Under the pieces are notes generated by a model. It searched no databases. It was not told where the DNA came from and saw only the letters and a list, made by a program, of their open reading frames with translations. Source: Escallonia rubra (lineage: Eukaryota; Streptophyta; Magnoliopsida; Escalloniales; Escalloniaceae). Taken from it: DNA of 64,000 bases. Each line of letters starts with the position of its first letter. Within the stretch, counting starts at the first letter, position 1. The position numbers and the translations under genes are program-made. This document shows positions 21,144-32,886 of this stretch, one piece after another. The stretch spans positions 1 to 64,000 of the forward strand of contig JAVXUO010002053.1 in the NCBI GenBank assembly GCA_033065855.1. The letters are read 5' to 3'.

Positions 21144-22140
21144 AGCAAGATCGGTCGCAGTGGTGTTTACCGATACTCATATTGCACAGCAGTCTGTTTG
21201 ACAAATAGAACCTTCCATTTTAGGGGCCTGATTTAAATCCTGGGATTGCTCTTTAGCTTCTCAGTGCAACTAACATTGACATGTTAGTTGATTAGCGTTG
21301 CTTATCTACTAGTGCTGGAACTTGTTGTTTAAGTTTCATTACATTAATGTGAATAGAATGACTGTTTCTTGTGCTTGGTAGTATGGCCCAAGCCTTTATC
21401 ACTGGGGTTTGGCTTCTGGATGCAGAGCTGAAATGGTTCCTTTGGCACTGTGTTTTTGAAGTAAAGAATACATTTTAAGTACTTGCAGTTTTTGAACTGT
21501 CAGTTGTGCATCAATTTCCTCTCTATACAAAACAGAATTCACTACAATATTTTGTTTTAATGCATCAGTTTGGTTTCAATTGCAGCAAAAGGATGATAGT
21601 GAAGTAAACTATATACTTCTATTTCAGTTGTTTGACTTTTTTAAGCACGGTATGGCTATTCCATTATTATCGTTCTCGCTGTCTCATTTCATATGTTTCA
21701 TCTTTGACTTCTTTTACTGTATACTAGAAAAAGTGAATGCAGATTCTCACTGTAAATTATGCCGCTTGCAATCTGGGAGATACTTGACTAGTGTGATCAA
21801 ATGCGAAAATATATATACAGTGAAAGGCATGTTACAGGTCCAATACATGCCAAATCTTCCAAAATAAAGTACCACTGTAGAAAACAAATCTTCCAAAAAC
21901 ATTGACTGCAGATCAATTGCGATGATCCGACGGTGCTTTTTACTGCAGGTTAGGCCTACCCAGTTGCGAATATGGGTAGTCATTCCAGGAAGCCGTGATT
22001 TGATTTGGCTCTTGAGAGGTTAATCCAGCTTTGATTTTTACACTCATTGTGATTAGACTACGAGGATTCTTCCAATTTTTTTTTTTTTAAAATTTATCAT
22101 TCTGGAGAAAAAAAAACATCAGAATAAAATCTCAATATCT
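21144..22140. other. Continuation of the tubulin pseudogene 3' flank; no gene recognised
   Basis: AT-rich sequence that before the Gypsy insertion was contiguous with 15604-15908. Short open frames (e.g. 21580-21867) show no known domain. A poly-T run lies at about 22078-22088. Confidence 0.4.
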
Positions 22141-22179
22141 GAAGTTCTCAATACAACATCACGTAAATAAATAATGGTA

Positions 22180-22530
22180 CATTTCAAGCTCAAGAACAAC
22201 ATCACAGTTTTAAAAATAAATCACATTCCAACACAATAGTACAAGCTCAAGATCAACCTCCCAAGCTCAAGCTTAAGATCAACCTCTCAATATCAACACA
22301 GCATTACATTCCAACACAACATCATATAGCTAAATAACATTATATATTAAGCTCAAGATCAACCTCCTAATTTTAAAACTAAATCATATTCCAAGATCAA
22401 CCTTCCAAGCTCAAGCTCAACCTCTTAATCTCAACACAACATCAAAATTCAACACAACAGTACATTTCAACCTCCCAATTTTAAAATTAAACAACCAAAC
22501 AAGCCCAAGCTCAACATCATATCCAACACA
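22180..22530. repeat. Degenerate AAGCTCAAGATCAACCTC repeat tract
   Basis: Irregular repetition of aagctcaagatcaacctcc and ccaacacaacatcat words over ~350 bp, strongly A/C-biased on the plus strand. Non-coding simple sequence. Confidence 0.6.
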
Positions 22531-22684
22531 ATTAGAAATTATTTTTGCAGCAAATTAGGAATAATTAGGATAATTAATTACTGAGCAAATCAATTAGGAA
22601 ATCAATTACTAAGCAAATCAATTAGGAAAGCAAATGAGCAAATTAGCCAAGCAGAAAATGCCTACCTCAAATTCAAGAAAATGA

Positions 22685-23080
22685 AGCCAGACTGCTCACT
22701 GTTGACTTGTTTACTGGTAATCCTCGTCGTTGTCGGCGCCTGGCAGAGCAGAGGGTTGTAAACGCCGGTAGAGTCCTCACCGAGTCGCAGGTCACTGCTG
22801 CTTCAGTTCTTCTTGTCGATGTATTCCAGATCTGAATCTGCCGGCCACCGTCCGACCTTCGCCCGTTGTCGTCGGTGTCTCGATGAGATGTTTTGTCGTC
22901 GCCAGCATCACAGCCGTTTGGGTGTGAGAGATATTTGAGAGAGTCAGGGGGCAGACCGACAAAATCGTAGCGAGAAAGAGAAAGAGGCGTTGTGTCGAGC
23001 AGAGGTGCAAAGTGATTTTTTTTTGAAGAGTTCAGAGGGTTATACTAGCCCCCCCAGTTCTAACGTGGTTCCGCCGCTGA
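22685..23080. mobile_element. hAT-like (Tip100-type) terminal fragment
   Basis: A GC-richer segment ending CTAACGTGGTTCCGCCGCTGA, which in reverse complement reads like the CAGGGGCGGAACCAC termini of plant Tip100-type hAT elements. No matching left end or duplication was found, so it is a fragment or decayed copy. No transposase. Confidence 0.4.
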
Positions 23081-23396
23081 GATAAACCCTAATCTGCCTA
23101 GAGTAGCTCCCTTATTCAGTTGAGTAGGCAACATGATCTCCCTTGTTCAGGGGTAAGCTGGGGATCTACACTGGCATAATGCTCTCTTACAACAATTTGA
23201 GTTGCTTAATAGAAATGAAATGTAGAAGATTTTGACTACAACCGTGAGAAACAACATGCTTAAAGTTAGTATTGTCAAAAAGAATAATGATGCATGTTAT
23301 TGTACTTTTCATATTCAGAGTTGCCACATGCTTTAACAACACAACTTTAGTTTGGTGTAAGCTCAATGTTATACCACTAAAATTCCACTTTACAAC

Positions 23397-23513
23397 TGTT
23401 AAAAATTTAGACATCTACCACCTTACACGTAGAGAGCTCGAGAAATTCGGACGAATGATACTTGTTGTTACGAGTTTCCAACATGCTTGATCTCTTATCA
23501 CAAGTACAGAAAA
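23397..23513 (-). repeat. Copia left LTR, outer part
   Basis: Aligns with the start of the right LTR at 46931 (shared TTTAGACATCTACCAC and CATGCTTGATCTCTTAT words). It ends at the CACTA insertion point with AAA, which is duplicated at 32884-32886. Confidence 0.85.
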
Positions 23514-23524
23514 CACGACAAGAA

Positions 23525-23870
23525 AAGACAGATTTAGCGACAGACTTTTAACTACGGAAGACATTCCGTCGCTAAAACATCTTTCAGCGACGGATTTCCC
23601 CATCGATAAAACCTCGTCGGTAAAAATATTTAACGACGGAATATTCCGTCAATCAAAGTATTTGCCAACGGATTATTACAGACGAACTTTTAGCAGCGGA
23701 TAGTACCGTTGCTAAATATTTTATAATTTTCTATGATTTTTAAAAACATATAAGCGACGGAATTATTCCGTCGGTAAAAATTCCGTCAGCGAAAGTAGGG
23801 ATTTATCGACGGACTTTTACCGAAAACCTACTCCCGTCGCTAAAAGTCTTATCTAAAATCTCAGATCCCC
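23525..23870. repeat. CACTA left subterminal repeats
   Basis: Dense TTTAGCGACGGA / CCGTCGCTAAA words in both orientations within 350 bp of the left terminus; likely binding sites for the element's TnpA-like protein. Confidence 0.8.
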
Positions 23871-23892
23871 TTTTTCTTTTCTTTCTCCCGTT

Positions 23893-23955
<63 letters not shown>
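23893..23955. repeat. CT-TA-GA palindromic compound microsatellite
   Basis: A (CT)n run, then (TA)n, then (GA)n, making one continuous palindrome of about 60 bp. Prone to hairpin formation and replication slippage. Confidence 0.85.
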
Positions 23956-23957
<2 letters not shown>

Positions 23958-24933
23958 GCGGATTCCTGCCGCCGTCAGCTCAACCATTGGTGTGTCCAGG
24001 AGTTTTAAAATTTACCTTATGCAACAATTTTAGGTTTATGTGAAGTTTGCCTTACAATGTGAAATTTGTGCTTGTTTATGCTTGTTTAGTCTTATTTTGT
24101 GAAGCTTTTTTCTTTGAAGTTGAAATTGCAATGTGAATCAGATTCCCGATGAACCCTTTTTTCCCAAAGTTGTTTACTTTTGTCTAAACTTAAGTATGCT
24201 AATATGGTTTACATGTCATAATCATGTTCACCCTAAGAGGAAATAGTCTATTTTAGACTTGTTTCCATCAATTATTGCCTGTATACTTGATAGTGGCTAG
24301 AATCTTTGCTTCTGTAAATCTTACTTTTAGGTTGTCCGAATGAATCAAAGCGACGTTAGGGTTACTAAATATATTCCGGTTCTAACTAGTTTGCTTGGGC
24401 ACTAACTTTTGCTTTTGAACGGCTATAAAGTCACATCGGTGGATGTGATTATGACCAGCTGGCATGAGCGAGCCTTTGGTAGATGTGTTTGCTACATAGG
24501 CAGTTATAGGGGGTGTGGGATGTACGTTTGGGTTCCTGGTGAGGCCGTGCAAAAAGGGTTAATTTTAAGGCTAGGGTTTAGTCCTCCCACTTCCCCCCTA
24601 GCTCAGTGTCCTTTCTGGTTTAGTTTGTTGTATGTGGTTGGTTTAGTTTTTAGGAGTGGGTGTAATTTTAGGCTAGTATTTTGTCATCCCCCATCCCCCA
24701 ACTTAGTGCATGTGTTAGTGTGTTTGAGTTTGTTTGGTGGCGGCGGTGAGTTCCCGCTATCTCATGTGGCGGCGTGATTGGGTAAAACAACCTCCTTTAT
24801 TGGTATTAGGTGGGTGGTCATGTGATGTGGTGGTGCTGCATGCTGTGAGTGGTTGTGTGGTGGTGACGTGGGTGGATGCCATAAGGTTGGGGTGATGTGA
24901 CAAGTTTGACAATGGTGCATGGTGTTTCCGTGC
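23956..24933. other. CACTA left internal region without recognised genes
   Basis: No coding region recognised. An open frame at 24409-24777 is composed of tryptophan/cysteine/glycine-rich low-complexity sequence and resembles no family I know. Probably untranslated leader or filler of the CACTA element. Confidence 0.4.
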
Positions 24934-25425
24934 CCTCTGTCAGTGTTGATTGGTTTTTCCGAGGGTATGTTATAGTGAAGGTCATAAGAGAATCCGGTTT
25001 TCATTACTTAGTTTTTTTTCAACGTTTTTTTTATGGTGGAATTCATCGATGGAATCTCACTATATGGAATAAAGTATATAGAAAGTGCAAGGAATGCATT
25101 TTTTATTGGCTTTCTTTGCTTCACATCAAAAAGGAAAAAAAATAGATTACGGGCTCTTGCCAATGGGGCTAAATAATGGGCCCATATTTAGCCCAATTGG
25201 CAAGAGCCCGTAATCTATTTTTTTCCTTTTTGATGTGAAGCAAAGAAAGCCAATAAAAAATGCATTCCTTGCACTTTCTATATACTTTATTCCATATAGT
25301 GAGATTCCATCGATGAATTCCACCATAAAAAAAACGTTGAAAAAAAACTAAGTAATGAAAACCGGATTCTCTTATGACCTTCACTATAACATACCCTCGG
25401 AAAAACCAATCAACACTGACAGAGG
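24934..25425. repeat. Near-perfect ~490-bp palindrome with no spacer
   Basis: Two ~246-bp arms in opposite orientation meet at GGGCCC (25178-25183). By eye only about three differences separate the arms (a one-base A-run change, one substitution, a one-base indel near the centre). About 40 bp of the inner arm is repeated again in direct orientation right after the right arm (25424-25463). The arms encode no known protein; the identical open frames on the two strands are simply the same sequence read from each arm. It lies inside the CACTA leader. Confidence 0.95.
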
Positions 25426-25463
25426 AAAAAAAATAGATTACGGGCTCTTGCCAATGGGGCTAA

Positions 25464-25870
25464 TTAGCCCTAACATATCTTAATAAACCCTAATTAGATT
25501 AATTAAACCCTAAACCCTATTAATCGTAATTAACCCTAATAACCCAGTTAACCCTAATTAGCCCTAATCACGACTAATCAACACTAATCCACATAATTAA
25601 ACCCTAATTAGCTCTAATTTCCCTTTATTAGTACTAATCAACCCTAATTAGTTATAATTAGCCCAAAATACTCCTAACTAACACTAATTAGCCCTGACAT
25701 ATCTTATTCAACCCTAATTAGAATAATTAAACCCTAAACCCTAATTAACCCTAGTTAACCCTTATTATGAACCTTAATTACCCTACTTATCATATTTTAA
25801 CCTACCAACCCTAATTACCTACTTAACCCTAGTACATCCCTAATTTATCCTAGTAAGCCCATGTACATCC
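25464..25870. repeat. Degenerate telomere-like CCCTAA / CCCTAATTAG repeats
   Basis: Dozens of AACCCTAATTAG, CCCTAAACCCTA and TTAACCCTAA words over ~400 bp. Related to but more degenerate than the plant telomere unit TTTAGGG. Located between the palindrome and the transposase leader of the CACTA element. Confidence 0.7.
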
Positions 25871-26602
25871 CATAATTAATCCATAATCCACAGAGACGGT
25901 TCAATTACTCGTTGTTTATAAACCCTGCATTACGAATATTCGTTGTTGTTTTGCGAAGTCCATTGGCAACGAGATGGTTCAACTCGTTGCCAACGAATTC
26001 TATTTAAAGTGAAATTGGTAACATATGCAACGATCTTTATGCAATTTTGATATTTCAGAAAGATTCTTGCGTATGTTACCAATTTCTGAACGCATGCATG
26101 CATAAAAACCCTTAGTTCCCGTTCAAAGGTACTCATTACAAAGTAATGCTTTGTAATGAACCTTTGGATGTCCAGTTTGGACAATTTGATAAAGCTATGT
26201 GTTTATAAAACAGTGTTTCGACTCATGCTATGTGTTCTATGTCGTGGATATTTGGTACACGTTCTCATGTGTTTCTCCGGGTGCATACAGATATGGTGTT
26301 CTAACATCCATCAAACCTTGCAAGGCAAGATTAGAAGAATGTTAGAATATCTAATCGATGTCGTGTACTTGGAGAAATACGGGGAGGTTCTACCGAATTT
26401 TCCACAGACATAGGACTAAGCATGAGTTCTTCACTGTTTTATAAACATGTGTTTTTTTTAATGGGATAGGACCACTACCTATTAGAGAACGGAGGGGATA
26501 TATATAGACATGTTGTCACATTCATGCATTCATATTTACATCGTCCATGCCTAATGATTGGTCATAATTGAAGGTGGTATATGGTACATTATCTCAGTCG
26601 TC
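25871..26602 (+). other. Leader region of the CACTA transposase gene
   Basis: About 700 bp upstream of the transposase ATG. It contains several short inverted repeats, such as GCAACGAG/CTCGTTGCC around 25970-25998 and CATTACAAAG/CTTTGTAATG around 26134-26159. No coding region recognised. Confidence 0.4.
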
Positions 26603-29600
26603 ATGTCGGTCGATCGAAGTTGGATGAAAAGGAAGAATGCTGATGATTTTGAGGATCGCATTGACAAATTTCTCGACTTCGCTTACGCGCATCCTGCACA
26701 TGTTGACTTTGATAAGATAAGGTGTCCGTGCAGTAGATGTGATTTGTTGCATTGGAGAAAAATATTTGAAGTAAAATGGCATCTTCTTCGGTACGGTTTT
26801 ATGGGTGGATACACAAGGTGGACGCAGCATGGGAAAATGATATTATTGTCGCCAAACTCGGCTAGTCAAACTGAAGTTAGGGAGGAGGCACGGTATGATT
26901 ACCAAGATATGATTATGGATGTTGGGCATGCTAATGTTGACTGGGGTAACGACGGCGGTGACGACAGTCCTCAACAGCCGAACGAGGGGGCTTATCAGTT
27001 TTATGAGTTGTTAAGAGCTGCGGAAGAGCGGTTATGGTATGGAGCTCCGAAACACACACGGCTGTCTGCGGTTAGTAGGTTATTACAGTTAAAATCAGAC
27101 CACGGGCTGAGTGAGAAAGGATTTAACGAGTTTATTACCTTAATCAAAGAAATTTTGCGCAAAGGTGAAAAGCTACCGCCGTCGTACTATGACGCGAAGA
27201 TGATGATGATGAAACTTGGGTTGAGCTATGAGCAGATAGATGCGTGCAATAACGATTATGTATTATTCTGGAAAGACAATAAGGAGTTGTCACAGTGTCC
27301 AGTATGTGATCATTCGAGGTACAAACCGGACAAAGGGAAGAAGAAAAATATTGCATTGAAGATATTGCGATATTTTTTTGTCACACCACGGCTTCAGAGA
27401 ATGCACTGCTCATCCAATAATGCTGAACATATGAGGGCTCACTGTGAGAGTCGTAGCAACGATGCCGATGTGCTGACACACCCAGCTGATGGAGAGGCGT
27501 GGAAGGAGTTTGACTGCAGGCATCCAGTCTTCGCTCAGGAAGTTATGAATGTTAGACTCGGTCTCGTAACCGATGGGTTCAACCCTTTCGGTCAGTCTAG
27601 CATGCCTTACTCCACATGGCATGTTATTATTCTCCCGTACAACCTTCCACCAGGCATGTGCATGAAGAAGCCGTACATGTTCTTGTCGTTGCTTATTCCG
27701 GGGCCGAAGAGTCCCGGCAAGGACATAGATGTGTATTTAAGGCCGTTGATTGATGAGTTAAAACAATTATGGAATCATGGAGTCGAAACATATGATGCAT
27801 CCCTTAAACAGAATTTTCAGATGAGGGCTGCTTTGATGTGGACTATACATGATTTCCCCGCATTGGGAATGACGTGTGGCTGGAGCACACATGGGAAGCT
27901 AGCATGCCCTGCTTGTATGGGCGTGAACCCCGGTCATACGTTAAAGCACGGCGGAAAGCCCTCGTGGTTCGGATGTCACCGTAAGCTTTTGCCACCGGGC
28001 CATCAGTTTCGTAGGCAGAAGGATAAATTTGACGGGACAATCGAGCGTGAGGTTGTCACACTGGACTACCCATCTGGTGAAGAAGTGCTCTCACACCTGG
28101 AGGCACTTGATACTGACATACCACACGGCAAGGGTGTGCCAGATCAGAAGATTTCAGGGTACGGGAAAGAGCACAACTGGAGAAAATTTTGTATTTTCTG
28201 GGAGTTAGCCTACTGGAGGACGCTCGTTATCCGAAACAACATGGATGTGATGCATATTGAGAAGAACGTTTTTGATAATGTGTTCAACACAGTGATGAAT
28301 GTCAAGGGCAAATCGAAAGATCACCTTAAAGCGAGAAGGGATCTACAACAGTTGGGTGTACGCCGTGAATTGCATCCTCGGACAGTCAGTGGGAGGACGA
28401 TACTTCCGAAAGCACCTTACTGTCTAGACAAGAAACAAGTGGAGAAGGTCTGTCAGTGGGTTAAGAATTTGAAGCTTCCGGATGGGTTTGCGTCCAACAT
28501 ATCTCGTTGTTGCAATGTATCGGAATGCAAGTTCCAAGGGATGAAGAGTCACGACTGCCACGTATTCATGGAGAGATTCATTCCTATTGCCTTTCGGGGA
28601 CTGTTGCCACGGGTTGTTTGCGAGACTTTGACTGAATTATCTCATTTCTTTCGAGATATATGTTCTTCTACGATCCGGGTGAGTAACATGGAAGTGCTTG
28701 AGAAGAACATTGTGGTGACGATTTGCAAGCTGGAGAAAATCTTCCCACCTTCGTTCTTTGATTCAATGGAGCATCTGCCTGTTCACTTGGCATATGAAGC
28801 TAAGATGGGTGGACCCGTGCAATATCGGTGGATGTATCCCTTCGAGAGGTAATCCTTAAATTGTTACAGTTGTTCGTTTACACTTAATGCGACACCTGTT
28901 ATCATTGATATTCCACCTAACTCGATTCGCTAAACTTCTAGGTTCATGTTCCATTTAAAGAAAAAAGTCCGTAATAAGGCTCGGGTTGAGGGCTCAATTG
29001 CGGAGGCTTACGTAATGGAAGAACTTGTAAACTTTTGTAGTCAATATTTCGGGCCTGATGTTGATACAAGGTTAAATCAACTAGGCCGAAATGAACCCGG
29101 ATCAAGCACAAATTTGGAAAGGGAAATTGTCAATATTCAAGCAGTCAGGTAGTACGTTCGGCCGAAACTATACTCGATGGCTAATGGATGAAGAGTACAG
29201 TGCTGCAACAATATATGCCCTTCTAAATTGCGATGAAGTTTCGGCATTCGTTGAGTAAGTTAAAGTCTTAATTCACTTACATTGTTGTACATAATTGAAA
29301 ATGTGTGATAAGCGAGTCAACTATATTGGTTTGCAGTGAGTTCGATGCGGAATCTTTAATCACTGATCCCGCTGGACTTGAATCTCATCGGAAATCACAA
29401 TTTGTACAGTGGTTCAAAAGGCGTGTAAGTCTTTAACGAAATTATATTATGTGTTATATACAGTTCTGTGGCCAATTAGTATACTGATTTATCCTTAATT
29501 TTTACCGTCATCTACAATAGGTTCAGTCAATGGATAGACCAGTGGCCTCCTGCTTGAAATTACTAGCTGAAGGCCCTAACAAACAAACATCCTGTTACGA

Positions 29601-30276
29601 AGGCTATATCATCAACGGGTTTAGGTTTAACGTAAAAGATGATGACCGAACAAAACAAACCCAAAACAGTGGAGTCTTGGTCAACGGCGACTGTTATGCC
29701 GAGAATTGCATGGACTTTTACGGAGAGCTAGATGAGATTGTTGAGCTAACATATCTGGGTTCCCAAAACCGCCTGGTAATGTTCAAGTGTACGTGGTTCG
29801 ATGTCACATGCAGTAGAGGAATCCGTGTTAGCTCTCAAGGGATTGTAGATGTCAATGTCAAGTCAAGACTTGCATCAGACGAGCCCTTTGTGTTTGCTAG
29901 TCAAGCTGTACAAGTCTTTTACGCGGAGGACGTCGCCAATCCCAAATCTCATTGGTATACAACTATCAAGTCCAAGAAATTGCCCGTGACATATGACAGT
30001 GAGCTAGACTCCTTTCAAGCCGACCAACCACGTGTCTTGTTCCCTGTTGAGGTCAACAACGAGGAGGACGATCTTCCTCTTCCAACAACACTTCTTGTAG
30101 GAGAAGAAGTCGTAGATGATGACGCGGAAGACGTGGAAAGTGTTGGAGATGATGTGACCGAGTCTACTGATGAAGAGGATGAATTAGAAGATGAAGAGGA
30201 CGACGAGTCCCACGAAGAAGAGGATGACGAGTCTAGCGATGAAGACGATGATGATTCCCAAACTGAAAATTATTGA
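26603..30276 (+). CDS. CACTA TNP2-like transposase gene
   Basis: Catalyses excision and integration of the CACTA element. Exons by splice-site inspection: 26603-28848, 28942 to ~29254, 29337-29424, 29521-30276. The N-terminal transposase-associated domain is visible as MSVDRSWMKRKNADDFEDRI followed by CPCSRCDLLHW and the WTQHG end. The central Transposase_21/tnp2 block has KEFDCRHPVFAQEVMNVRLG, LGLVTDGFNPFG, the LPP-G-C stretch and GWSTHGKLACPACM. Then DUF4218 has CHVFMERFIPIAFRGLLP and MEHLPVHLAYEAKMGGPVQY, and exon 5 has DUF4216-like TQNSGVLV followed by a strongly acidic tail (DEEDELEDEEDDE). One frame change near 29120, between EREIVNI and KQSGSTFGRN, is the only defect noticed; without it the gene would be ~1,150 residues, normal for the family. 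The start is the ATG at the conserved MSVDRSW. Confidence 0.88.
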
Positions 30277-30534
30277 CTTGTAATGTTGTAACACCACGAA
30301 AAATATGTAGTAACATTTTAGTACTTGGGTCATATTGTGTTTTTATACTGTTCATTTATATATGATATTTTCTGTAAATTATTGATGTGTTAATTTGCAA
30401 TTTATCTATATCATATGTTGTCATATACTTGGTTCATATATATATATGGTTCATATATATGCTGATATTTTTTCTGCTAAATTATTGTTTTTAATGTGTT
30501 AATGTCTTTACAATTTATCTATATGAAGTCAGAT
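30277..30534. other. Spacer between the two CACTA genes
   Basis: AT-rich 258-bp stretch with repeated TATATATGGTTCATATATAT words; likely the 3' end of the transposase transcript and promoter of the second gene. Too short to resolve signals. Confidence 0.4.
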
Positions 30535-32215
30535 ATGGATAGGATACGGGCTATTCATGGTCGGGCTGGACGCCGAGCTGCTTCCTCCCTGGTGGGTCCA
30601 ACCTTGTCATTGCCCACTGATGACGAGGCACAGGGTGCATGTACAGCAGACGGGGCCCCGGCCCCAACTCCAGCTCCAACCCCAGCCCCAGCCCCATCGT
30701 CCCCCAGCCCTAGCCTTCGCCCCAGCCCCAGCCGTAGCCCCAGCCTGACGCCGATTCCTCTCACCAAGTGCTGATTCTTCTTCTTCTGTGGGTTCCACCG
30801 CAGGTATAGTTGATAACGGTGTTTAGTCAATTTTTGCTAGCCTTATATTTAAATTATAGTTGAACTGTATTAATTAATGTCGGTTGATTATAGGATCTCG
30901 CCGAGGCCGTGGCCCGACACGCGGGGTATGCATCGACCCCTAGCGTAAACAGATAGTTACGCTCACCCAGGAGGGCTAGTAAGTAAAAAAAATCACATCA
31001 TGTCTTATATTTAAATTTTTGGGTGTCTTAATTTATATTTGAACTGTATTAATGTATTTATGTACTTCTTTGGCAGGATCTTGGAGAATCAGGCGAGGAC
31101 GAAGATCGGCGTTCTTGTGAAGGGCCGATTCTTCGAGCCACGGCTGTACTGGAAGGATTGGGATGCCGGGACGAGGGAGTCCCTATGGGAGGAATGGCTG
31201 GTACGGTTAACTATTTTTTCTGCGATAATATTTGTTTAATTAGAATTTATTATTTAAACTAATTTGTGTAATTGGATGCCTTGTAGGAGGGGTTCACGTT
31301 TGATTCGCCTGATCAGCAGGCGCTAGGACAGCAGGCCTTTTTTGCATACATCGGCAAGAATTACCGCCGATGGCTACACGACGCACGGGACCAGGCGAAG
31401 AAGATGCTGCCCGAGGGTGCCCCGATGACGGAGTTGAAGCAATATCCCATGCATTGGATATCTCCTACTGTATAGGGGCAGATGATTGATCGGTGAGTTA
31501 CGGATCCAGGATGGGATGCCAAGAGTAAGAGCGGGGCCGAGAACAGACAGAACAAAGATCCGACGCACACGGGGGGGGGGGGGTGTCGGTGGCACACGAC
31601 GTCATCCGACACATGAATGCGGTCGAGCACCCGGACCTAGAGGAGGATGAGATCGTAGCTCTGACGTATAGTCAGACGCACGTGCGAAAGAAGGACAAGG
31701 ACGAGGCGCACAGGGCGGGCGACTATGTTTCAGATATTGCCCGGCGGATCGATGTAAGTTCGAGTCAATTTGTTATTTTTTTGTCTTTCTATTCAATGTT
31801 TGTTGCGTTAATGCCCTAACATATCTTTAAATCACTATTTTTGCAGGCCTCGTATGAACAGCTTAGGGGGTCTGAGCAGCAGTCCAGACAGCCATCAGCG
31901 TCCACTAGTACGGGTGCGAGTACTGGGGCGTTGAAGCGATGGCTGGATACACCGGAGGTCATCAATCGGCCGAAAGGCCGCATACGCAGCCTGCCTAGCA
32001 CGACTGTATGTGTCGTGATTGAAGCGTCCCCACCCCCAGCTGCCCCTCTACAGACACCGGCTGTGCAACGTTCGTTGGACGAGGAGGAGATGCAGCGCAT
32101 TGCTACGGTGGTGTTGAGGATGATCAGGGAGCAGGATCAGCAAGACACTGCTGCTGGACATGCCGAGTCGGCTCCGGATCAGCAGGATCCAGATCCGAGA
32201 CTCGGCAACCCCTGA
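30535..32215 (+). CDS. CACTA second gene, TnpA/Transposase_24-like
   Basis: Likely DNA-binding accessory protein of the CACTA element. The first part (MDRIRAIHGRAGRRAAS, then a PAPTPAPTPAPAP proline tract) is at 30535-30774. Later exon-like pieces are 31078-31199 (LENQARTKIGVLVKGRFFEP, LYWKDWDAGTRESLWEEWL), 31287-31476 (GFTFDSPDQQALGQQAFFAY, IGKNYRRWLHDARDQAKKML), 31580-31753 (NAVEHPDLEEDEIVALTYSQ) and 31847-32215 (coiled-coil-like end DEEEMQRIATVVLRMIREQD). The pieces share GT-AG borders and strand, and the order fits plant Ptta/En/Spm proteins. A poly-G run at 31570-31583 breaks the frame and two frames are needed around 30740-30790, so the gene may be defective or the homopolymer miscounted. 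Confidence 0.65.
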
Positions 32216-32449
32216 TGAGCCCCTTCTCATGCCCTCCCGGCTTGTACCCCCCTGTCTTCTCCCCTCCCCTAACCGGTTGTATCCGGTTCCCGGCTTGTAC
32301 ATTTTATTTTTCGTTGGAGTAAGCATTTTTTAAAGTTATGTATAGTTGTTTTATGTCTGTTGTAGGGTTAAATAATTGCTGATCGATCAGAAATTATTTA
32401 ACCCTAATGTACATTTGAGACTTGACTTTTTGTTTACAGGTTTGGGCAT

Positions 32450-32870
32450 TAAAAAAATAAAAAAATTGACTTTTAGCGACGGATTAATTTCGTCTCTAAA
32501 GAGTATACATAATTCTGAACTTTTAACGACGGAATATTCCGTCGTTAAAAAGGACATTTAGCGATGGAATATCCGTCGCTAAAAAGTTTATTCCATCGCT
32601 AAATATTTATCGATTAAATTTTTTTCAGAAAAAAGAAAATAAATTAAAATACGAAAAATACATTTAGCGACGGAAATTCCGTCGCTAATGTATAAAGAAA
32701 CCCGTCGCTGAATGTCCAACAATAGACAACGGATTTTGAAATTCTGTCGTAAAAGTTTTAGCGACAAACTTTTATACGAGGGACTTTTAGTGACGGTGAT
32801 TTCGTCGCTAAAAGTTTTAGCGACGAAATGCAGGCTTTTGGCAACGGATTTCCCCGTCGCCAAAGACCTT
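32450..32870. repeat. CACTA right subterminal repeats
   Basis: About 420 bp of TTTAGCGACGGA / TCCGTCGCTAAA words in both orientations ending 13 bp before the CCTTGTAGTG terminus. Mirrors the left subterminal block. Confidence 0.85.
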
Positions 32871-32886
32871 ATTCCTTGTAGTGAAA

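Larger units (their letters stand above)
23514..32883 (+). mobile_element. CACTA (En/Spm) transposon, near-complete, two genes
   Basis: A 9370-bp element. The left end is CACGACAAGAAAAG (one base off the usual CACTACAAGAAAA) and the right end is CCTTGTAGTG, flanked by the 3-bp duplication AAA (23511-23513 and 32884-32886), as the superfamily requires. Subterminal regions (about 23525-23870 and 32450-32870) are packed with TTTAGCGACGGA / TCCGTCGCTAAA words, the expected TnpA-type binding repeats. It contains a TNP2-like transposase gene (26603-30276) and a second TnpA-like gene (30535-32215), both on the plus strand. The left third also has a TA/GA palindromic microsatellite, a near-perfect 490-bp palindrome and telomere-like repeats. 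The other LTR of the host Copia (46931-47294) provides the matching empty site. Confidence 0.92.

Noticed and set aside
24897-25384. Two open frames on opposite strands encoding the same ~55-residue peptide
   Set aside because: They are the two arms of the palindrome read from opposite strands; no family resemblance and no supporting signals.
25464-25870. Telomere or chromosome end
   Set aside because: Repeats are degenerate, only ~400 bp, and embedded inside a CACTA element with sequence continuing on both sides.
30496-30830. Overlapping open frames on both strands around the PAPTPAP tract
   Set aside because: Only the plus-strand frame starting at 30535 fits the CACTA second gene; the others are shadows of the CCCCAG repeats.
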